From contig NZ_JAAMRF010000005.1 in NCBI RefSeq assembly GCF_013522725.1, forward strand, positions 124,001 to 188,000: DNA of 64,000 bases. The letters are read 5' to 3'. Below the pieces are notes generated by a model. That model made no database searches and was not told the DNA's origin. It saw only the letters and a list, made by a program, of their open reading frames with translations. Position 1 is the stretch's first letter, and every line of letters starts with the position of its first letter. This document shows positions 58,537 through 64,000 of the stretch, one piece after another. The stretch comes from Stutzerimonas azotifigens. GTDB lineage: Bacteria; Pseudomonadota; Gammaproteobacteria; Pseudomonadales; Pseudomonadaceae. A program made the position numbers and the translations under genes.

Positions 58537-60707
58537 GGCCTATCTGCTCCGATGAGGATCGAGAAGCGGCAGACGACTCCCTCAGGGGCAAAGGTGATAT
58601 CGAGTTTTCCGCCCAGGTCGCGCTCGATGCATCGCTCTATCAAACGAAAACCAAGGCCTCGTGTTTCGGGCCGATACACCGACGGACCTCCTTGCTCGCG
58701 CCATTCCAAAGTGAGCAATGCGCCAGTCGATTCTGGTTGCACGCTCCAGGTAACGGACACAGCACCCCTCTCGGCTGACATCGCCCCGTATTTCAGCGCA
58801 TTGATGGCAAGCTCATTGAGCGTCATCGTGAGATTGAGCGCTACTCTCGAACTGACTTCGATATAAGCGCCATCGATTACGAGACGGCTGGGCTCATGCC
58901 CCACTACCGGGGTGAGCACCTCTCGTGCAAGGGAATCCAAAGGTGTGTTCCCCCAATGCCGCTTCGTTAGCAGGTCGTGCGCCCGAGACAATGCGAGTAG
59001 CCTTGCTTCGAAGCGCTTATGCCCTTCTTTTGCGCACCCTGCATTTCGAGCCGTTTGGCTAGCCAGGGATTGAACGGTGGCAAGCGTGTTCTTGACCCGA
59101 TGGTTGAGTTCGTCGATCAGTATCTTCTGTCGATTTTCCGCCTGCTTTCGTTCGGTTATGTCTACAAGCATGTTGATCGCGCCAATCAACTTCCCATCAG
59201 CGTCATGCAAGGGTGTCGGATAAGGAATAAATGGCACGCGAGTGCCGTCGGGTCGCTCTGCAATAGCTTCGACCCCCCGTATTGGGCGGTCTTCCTTCAA
59301 TGCAATCGCCATCGGGCATTGATCATGTGCAAGTGGAGTTTCGTCGACGTTATATAGCCGCCAGGAGACGCACCACATGTCCCCTAACTGAGGCGTTCGA
59401 CCAGAGAGTTCGACAGCGGCGTGATTGAAGAATGTAATGCGGCCGTCTGCATCGGTTGTATAAACAGCAGCTGGCAATGCCTCGAGAAGATCCCGCAAGT
59501 GCCGTTCACTTTCTCGGATTTTGGTTTCCATTTGCTGTGCGATCGTGACGTCCTGAATTACTCGCACTCCATAGCGAAACATGCCGGAAGCCGACCGTAC
59601 CGACGAACTATTGATATCAAGATAAACGACTTCTCCATCAGCGTTGAACGCGCGCTTTCGAAGCACATAGTTATCAACCTCACCGGCAACTTGACGTGCG
59701 TACAAAGTGGCATCCGCCTCGATGTCGTCGGGGTGCGTGTAGTCTGAAAACGTCATCGCCAATAGCTGTTCGCGGGTTCTACCGAGAATGTTGCAAATGG
59801 CGTCGTTCACACGGAGCAGCTGTCCATCTGCGTCGGTCTCGGCAATTCCTACCGTGGCCGCCTCGTAGGTTGCCGAGAGTCTGTCTTCGCTTTCTCGGCG
59901 GGCTGTCTCCGCCGTGTGGACGTCGGTCACGTCGATTGTGAAACAGCGAGTATTGAAGAGCTTGCCGTCTTCGAACCGGCCGTTGGAGGTAATGACTACA
60001 TGCTTGATAGCGCCGTCCTTGGCACGTAGTCGCGCCGGATATTCTTGCAAACTGTTGCCGCTGGACAGCTTGTAAAGAATATCGTTGATGACGGGCGCAT
60101 CCACATGAAATTCCGCGATATGGCGCCCGATATACTCGTCAGGGGCATATCCCAAAAGAGCCAATTCAGTTTTGTTGGCGCGAAGAATGAGCCCCTCGGC
60201 ACTGACAATATGAAGACCCACTGCGCTGTTTTCGAAAAAGTCTTCCAGGTCAGCAGTTTTTCGCCGGAACTCCTGTGCCACAGCGTGATACGACGAGACG
60301 TCATGAAAGCAGGTTATCGCCCCCTGCGTGACTCCCCGTCCGTCCTTTAAAATCCGGGTATTAACAAGGGCTACGAACTGGGTGCCATCCATACGTTGCA
60401 TGATCATCTCGGCATTACTTTGCGAGACGCACGTACTGAGGGTCACGGCTGTCGGGTAGTCCTTGAAGCCAAGCGGCGTACCGTCCGTTGAAAGAAGCCG
60501 ATGCGAGCCGCAAAAGCGATCACCGTCCTTTCCGATTACCGGCGCCCTTCCCCATAGCCGCGTGGCTTCGGCGTTGTAGCTGACTATCCAGCCTTCGCAA
60601 TCGCAGATGTATACAGCGGCAGGAATTGCATCAAGCGCGCGTGAATTCGAAGAAACCAAGCTGTCATATTCGCTCAGCGGCTCTTGGAGATCTTGTATCT
60701 TTGACAT
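58533..60707 (-). CDS. PAS-domain HWE-family sensor histidine kinase
   Basis: A 724-residue soluble kinase with four PAS-type domains (about 20-135, 150-270, 280-395 and 400-520), each with the Y--DADG or SAEGLI start pattern, and no membrane segment. The kinase core belongs to the HWE class: H536 in DELNHRVKNTLATVQSLA and N in LNELAINALKYGA near residue 625, with a shortened ATP domain. Multiple PAS domains suggest sensing of light, redox or small ligands; no LOV cysteine motif (NCRFLQ) or heme signature is evident. Translation is coupled to a single-domain receiver. Confidence 0.87.
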   Translation of the reverse strand: MSKIQDLQEPLSEYDSLVSSNSRALDAIPAAVYICDCEGWIVSYNAEATRLWGRAPVIGKDGDRFCGSHRLLSTDGTPLGFKDYPTAVTLSTCVSQSNAEMIMQRMDGTQFVALVNTRILKDGRGVTQGAITCFHDVSSYHAVAQEFRRKTADLEDFFENSAVGLHIVSAEGLILRANKTELALLGYAPDEYIGRHIAEFHVDAPVINDILYKLSSGNSLQEYPARLRAKDGAIKHVVITSNGRFEDGKLFNTRCFTIDVTDVHTAETARRESEDRLSATYEAATVGIAETDADGQLLRVNDAICNILGRTREQLLAMTFSDYTHPDDIEADATLYARQVAGEVDNYVLRKRAFNADGEVVYLDINSSSVRSASGMFRYGVRVIQDVTIAQQMETKIRESERHLRDLLEALPAAVYTTDADGRITFFNHAAVELSGRTPQLGDMWCVSWRLYNVDETPLAHDQCPMAIALKEDRPIRGVEAIAERPDGTRVPFIPYPTPLHDADGKLIGAINMLVDITERKQAENRQKILIDELNHRVKNTLATVQSLASQTARNAGCAKEGHKRFEARLLALSRAHDLLTKRHWGNTPLDSLAREVLTPVVGHEPSRLVIDGAYIEVSSRVALNLTMTLNELAINALKYGAMSAERGAVSVTWSVQPESTGALLTLEWREQGGPSVYRPETRGLGFRLIERCIERDLGGKLDITFAPEGVVCRFSILIGADRP

Positions 60708-61190
60708 TAGTTATCCTTTATCGCCCCTGGCTAAACGACATACCTGTTAGGTTGCTGAAGGAAAACATTTTCGAGATCTTCCAAGGCCTCAATGCTCGCG
60801 CCCGCTTTGACATTAGGTATTTCATCGACTCTCGTGATGCCAGGCGACTGGCCGTGCAGACCTGAAGTTAGACCGCATCGTAGCGCTATGCACCGCTCGG
60901 GTTACCGTTACGGCTGCATTATGGCTGTGTTTGGTGGGTTCTGCGCAGGGAAGCACGTACGGCATCGGTTGTCGACAATAAGTTGACGTGCCTCGATTTT
61001 ATCGGCCGCACGGCTGTTCTGGAACCAGCCGGGGCGCTTATTCCTGTTGCTTATGGCCCAAGGCAGCCTCGAGGCGATGCATCGCTTGCGGGCGCCTCGC
61101 CATGCCCTTTGCATTCCAACGGCGGGGCGACCGTTATATAGTTTTATATACAGCGGTGCCTGGCACCCTTACTCTCCCTTCGAGATTCTC
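60708..61190. other. Divergent control region between the PAS kinase and modE
   Basis: About 480 bp. Weak open frames exist but none is supported. The right-hand end holds the ModE-like site at 61131-61156. The kinase promoter should lie near 60715-60760. Confidence 0.5.
61131..61156 (+). promoter_or_regulatory. Candidate ModE box upstream of modE-modABC
   Basis: CGTTATATA and TATATACAGCG half-sites separated by four bases form an imperfect inverted repeat resembling the ModE consensus (CGNTATATA, about 6-7 bases, TATATAACG). It lies about 40 bp before the modE ATG, so modE and the transporter are probably repressed when molybdate is plentiful. Confidence 0.6.
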
Positions 61191-62006
61191 ATGACCGCAG
61201 CCAAGCCCTCCGAAAACGCGCTCAAGATTGATGGCCACCTCTGGTTCAACCGCAACGACAAGGCCTATCTGGGTGGTAAGCGAGTCGAGCTGCTGGAGCA
61301 GATCGAGCGAACCGGCTCCATCAGCCAGGCAGCCAAGGCTGTCCAGCTTAGCTACAAAGGCGCCTGGGATGCTGTCGAAGCGATGAACAACCTCTCGGAG
61401 CGTCCGCTGGTTGTCCGTGAAGCAGGTGGTTCCGGAGGTGGCGGAACACGCCTGACCGACTTCGGTAGGCAGATGATCCATACCTGGCGGCGCATGCAGA
61501 GCGAGTATGAACGTTTTCTGGCCCAGCTGGCGGCAGGCGCCGAGCGCCACGAAGAAGCCGGCAACCTCCTAAGGGCCATTGCGATGAAAACCAGTGCGCG
61601 TAACCAGTTCAGGGGGCGAGTCACCGAAATCCGGCCGGGATCGGTGAATGGCAGCGTCACGCTGGATTTGGGCGGCGGGCTGGCGCTGGTGGCCAACATC
61701 ACACGCGACAGCATAGAGGCGTTGCAGCTGGCCCCAGAAGTGCCTGCTATCGCCCTTATCAAATCGAGCTTCGTGCTGCTCTCGCCGGACCCCGACGTGC
61801 GCATCAGCACTCAGAATCGCCTGCACGGTGTGGTGCTTTCCATTACCCAGGGCGCCATCAACAGCGAAGTGAAACTGCAACTGACCGAGCACCGCACACT
61901 GGTCGCGGTGGTCACCAATCACAGCGTGGACGAGCTGGGCATCCAGGTCGGCCACCCCTGTACCGCCCTGATAAAGGCCTCCCACATCATCATTGCCGTC
62001 GACTGA
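61191..62006 (+). CDS. modE: Molybdate-responsive transcriptional regulator ModE
   Basis: A 271-residue regulator with an N-terminal winged helix (LEQIERTGSISQAAKAVQLSYKGAWDAVEAMNNL, about 31-65) and two C-terminal molybdate-binding Mop domains (about 130-195 and 205-268, with SARNQFRGRV and STQNRLHGVV starts). It represses modABC when molybdate is bound. ATG 61191 gives the family length. A ModE-like box lies upstream, indicating autoregulation. It precedes modA by 11 bp. Confidence 0.93.
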   Translation: MTAAKPSENALKIDGHLWFNRNDKAYLGGKRVELLEQIERTGSISQAAKAVQLSYKGAWDAVEAMNNLSERPLVVREAGGSGGGGTRLTDFGRQMIHTWRRMQSEYERFLAQLAAGAERHEEAGNLLRAIAMKTSARNQFRGRVTEIRPGSVNGSVTLDLGGGLALVANITRDSIEALQLAPEVPAIALIKSSFVLLSPDPDVRISTQNRLHGVVLSITQGAINSEVKLQLTEHRTLVAVVTNHSVDELGIQVGHPCTALIKASHIIIAVD

Positions 62007-62017
62007 GCGAGAACCCT

Positions 62018-62779
62018 ATGCGCGCCCTCTTCTCCCGCCTTTCTGCCCTTGCCTTCTGCATTCTGTTTCCGGCCCTTGCCATTGCCGATGAAGTGCAGGT
62101 CGCCGTGGCCGCGAATTTCACCGCGCCGATGCGCGAGCTGGCCGAGGCGTTCGAGGCCTCGACAGGGCATCGGGCACGGCTCGCCTACGGCTCGACAGGC
62201 AAGTTCTACGCACAGATAAGCAATGGCGCGCCATTCGAGGTGCTGTTCAGTGCCGATAGCGCTACGCCGACGCGCCTGGCCAAGGAAGGCAAGGCCTTGG
62301 GCGATAGCCAGTTCACCTACGCGCTCGGGCAGTTGGTGCTCTGGTCGGCGCGTGAGGGCTATGCAACCGATGGCGAGGCGCTGCTCGAGCGCGGTGACTT
62401 CCGCCATCTGGCCATTGCCACCCCGACGGCAGCGCCTTATGGCGCCGCTGCACTGGAAGTGATCCGCGGGATGGGGCTGGAAGCCGACCTCAAAGGCAAA
62501 CTTGTCCAGGGTGAAAACATCACCCAGGCGTTCCAGTTCGTTGCCACGGGCAATGCCGAGGTCGGTTTCGTCGCACTGTCGCAGGTGTATCTGGATGGCG
62601 AGATAAGCCGCGGTTCGGCCTGGACCGTGCCAGCCGAGCGCTATTCGCCGATTCGCCAGGACGCCGTGGTGCTCGAGCGAGGCCGTGATAATCCGGCTGC
62701 TCACGCGTTGCTCGATTTCATGCATACCGAACAGGCCAGAGCGGTGATGGCCCGTTATGGGTATGGCGTCGAACCATGA
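62018..62779 (+). CDS. modA: Molybdate ABC transporter substrate-binding protein ModA
   Basis: A 253-residue periplasmic protein with a signal peptide (about 1-24, LAIADE). [22 protein letters not shown] begins the ModA fold, and [19 protein letters not shown] contributes the oxyanion-binding serine. [11 protein letters not shown] is also typical. It binds molybdate or tungstate for ModBC. It overlaps modB by 4 bp. Confidence 0.93.
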   Translation: MRALFSRLSALAFCILFPALAIADEVQVAVAANFTAPMRELAEAFEASTGHRARLAYGSTGKFYAQISNGAPFEVLFSADSATPTRLAKEGKALGDSQFTYALGQLVLWSAREGYATDGEALLERGDFRHLAIATPTAAPYGAAALEVIRGMGLEADLKGKLVQGENITQAFQFVATGNAEVGFVALSQVYLDGEISRGSAWTVPAERYSPIRQDAVVLERGRDNPAAHALLDFMHTEQARAVMARYGYGVEP

Positions 62780-63447
62780 GTCCAGAAGACTGGGGTGCGA
62801 TCTGGCTCACGCTCAAGTTGGCGACACTGGTCACCATATTGTTGTTGCTATTTGGCACCCCACTGGCCTGGTGGCTGGCGCGTACCCGTTCCCGGCTCAA
62901 GGGGGCGGTTTCCGCGCTGGTCGCGATGCCGCTGATCCTGCCGCCGACGGTCATGGGCTTTTACCTGCTCCTGTTGATGGGGCCGCAAGGGCCTGTCGGA
63001 CGCCTGACCGAAGCGACGGGCATCGGCCTGCTGCCCTTTACCTTCGCGGGCCTGGTCATCGCGTCGATGGTCTACTCGCTGCCGTTCGTTGTGCAGCCGT
63101 TGCACAACGCTTTCGCTGCCATCGGGCCTCGCCCGCTGGAGGTCGCCGCAACGCTACGCGCCTCGCCGTGGGACAGCTTTCGGCACGTCGTACTGCCCTT
63201 GGCACGTCCGGGCTTCATCAGCGCGGCGGTGATGGGGTTCGCCCATACCGTGGGCGAGTTCGGCGTGGTGCTGATGATCGGCGGCAACATTCCGGACCGC
63301 ACCCGTGTCGTCTCGGTACAGATCTATGACCATGTCGAGGCGATGCAGTACAGCAATGCCCACATACTGTCGGCATGCCTGGTGGTATTCAGCTTTGTGG
63401 TGCTGCTGATACTGGGGCGCTTGCGGAGGGAGGCCGTTCATGTCTGA
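62776..63447 (+). CDS. modB: Molybdate ABC transporter permease ModB
   Basis: A 223-residue inner-membrane permease with about five membrane segments. The [25 protein letters not shown] segment near residue 128 is the EAA loop that contacts the ATPase, and [15 protein letters not shown] near residue 155 is typical of ModB. Start ATGA overlap with modA; the stop overlaps modC by 8 bp. Confidence 0.93.
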   Translation: MSPEDWGAIWLTLKLATLVTILLLLFGTPLAWWLARTRSRLKGAVSALVAMPLILPPTVMGFYLLLLMGPQGPVGRLTEATGIGLLPFTFAGLVIASMVYSLPFVVQPLHNAFAAIGPRPLEVAATLRASPWDSFRHVVLPLARPGFISAAVMGFAHTVGEFGVVLMIGGNIPDRTRVVSVQIYDHVEAMQYSNAHILSACLVVFSFVVLLILGRLRREAVHV

Positions 63448-64000
63448 CGTGGGAATCGATGCGCACCTGCAGGTACAGCGGGACGACTTTCGTCTCGACG
63501 CCCGGTTGCAGCTGCCCTCCACCGGGATCAGCGTGCTGTTCGGCCGTTCCGGCTGTGGCAAGACGACCTTGCTGCGCGCCATCGCCGGGCTCGATCGGGC
63601 CCAGGGCCAGCTCAGTTTTTGCGGCGAGCGCTGGCTCGACGGCACTTATTGCCTGCCCACCCACCGCCGGCCGCTCGGCTATGTGTTTCAGGAAGCCAGC
63701 CTGTTCGATCATCTGGACGTTCGCGACAACCTGACCTTTGGCTACCGGCGCGTGACGAGGGCCGAGCGCCACATTGACCTCGACGAGGCGACTGCTCTCC
63801 TCGGCCTGGAGCCGCTGCTGGCTCGGCGAGCCAACCAGCTGTCCGGAGGGCAACGCCAGCGGGTCGCCATCGCCCGAGCGCTATTGACCAGCCCCAGGTT
63901 GCTATTGATGGACGAGCCGCTCGCCAGCCTGGATCTGGACAGCAAGGCGGAGATCCTGCCGTACCTGGAGCGCTTGCATACCGAACTCTCGATACCGGTG
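63440..64000 (+). CDS. modC: Molybdate ABC transporter ATP-binding protein ModC (3' partial)
   Basis: The first 187 codons of an ABC ATPase; the gene runs off the window. GRSGCGKTT near residue 36 is Walker [16 protein letters not shown] near residue 134 the signature, and [12 protein letters not shown] near residue 155 Walker B. It energises molybdate uptake with ModAB. The GGAGGGAGG ribosome site lies within the end of modB. The C-terminal Mop domain is outside the window. Confidence 0.92.
   Translation, partial: MSDVGIDAHLQVQRDDFRLDARLQLPSTGISVLFGRSGCGKTTLLRAIAGLDRAQGQLSFCGERWLDGTYCLPTHRRPLGYVFQEASLFDHLDVRDNLTFGYRRVTRAERHIDLDEATALLGLEPLLARRANQLSGGQRQRVAIARALLTSPRLLLMDEPLASLDLDSKAEILPYLERLHTELSIPV

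Noticed and set aside
1-64000. CRISPR arrays and rRNA genes
   Set aside because: No regularly spaced repeat array and no rRNA-like sequence was seen on either strand.

Overview
The window is high-GC DNA from a Pseudomonas/Stutzerimonas-type gammaproteobacterium. The grounds are the gene families present (galU, gor, modE-modABC, a dsbRS-dsbDEG block, tsdBA), the tRNA-Gly/Cys/Leu context, and an ICEclc-type integrative and conjugative element (ICE). No species can be named from sequence alone. The boundary between mobile and chromosomal DNA is visible: the 18-bp tRNA-Gly 3' end used by ICEclc-family elements lies at 46823-46840. Bases 1-46840 are therefore read as the right-hand part of an ICE and 46841-64000 as chromosome.

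ICE part. The core genes run on the minus strand from alpA (44.9 kb) through parA, a small gene, parB, a DUF2857 gene, an STY4528-family gene, a PFL_4669-family gene, a DUF3158 gene, ssb, topB and an unknown 265-residue gene. They resume at 9.7-7.8 kb with a DUF3577 (STY4534-type) gene and a DUF932 gene. This is the regulatory, partition and replication module of the ICE. Cargo interrupts it. At 10.3-15.2 kb is a complete four-gene QatABCD anti-phage operon, followed by an Eco29kI-like GIY-YIG restriction-modification pair (15.6-17.5 kb). Next come two identical, directly repeated IS1182-family elements (17916-19578 and 32244-33906) enclosing 12.7 kb of sulfur and redox genes. These comprise a BigR/SqrR-like repressor, two persulfide dioxygenases (one fused to rhodaneses), YeeE/YedE and TauE/SafE transporters, a DsbRS-DsbDEG thiol-redox block, and the TsdBA thiosulfate dehydrogenase. 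The left end (1-7.7 kb) is metabolic cargo: an oxidoreductase, an epoxide-hydrolase-like enzyme, an ankyrin protein, a LysR/NmrA pair, a ParD-like gene coupled to a methionine aminopeptidase, and a PLP dehydratase.

Chromosomal part. Beyond attR lie tRNA-Cys, then a tRNA-Leu(UAA) split by a 229-nt group I intron. These are followed by a small PLDc_N membrane protein, galU, a glyoxalase-like gene, glutathione reductase, two copper-related periplasmic proteins, a curlin-repeat amyloid protein, a PaoABC-type periplasmic molybdo-aldehyde oxidoreductase, a PAS/HWE kinase with its receiver, and modE-modABC (modC runs off the end). Molybdate uptake beside a molybdenum enzyme is a coherent neighbourhood.

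The strongest points for a second look are: (i) the group I intron at the U34/A35 position of tRNA-Leu(UAA); (ii) the IS flanks, whose palindrome arms are swapped between the two copies, as expected if the sulfur module arrived as a circle; (iii) a shared 15-bp palindrome in two ICE promoter regions; (iv) a gene-poor, hairpin-rich 1.1 kb gap next to topB; and (v) the ParD-like/methionine aminopeptidase pair.
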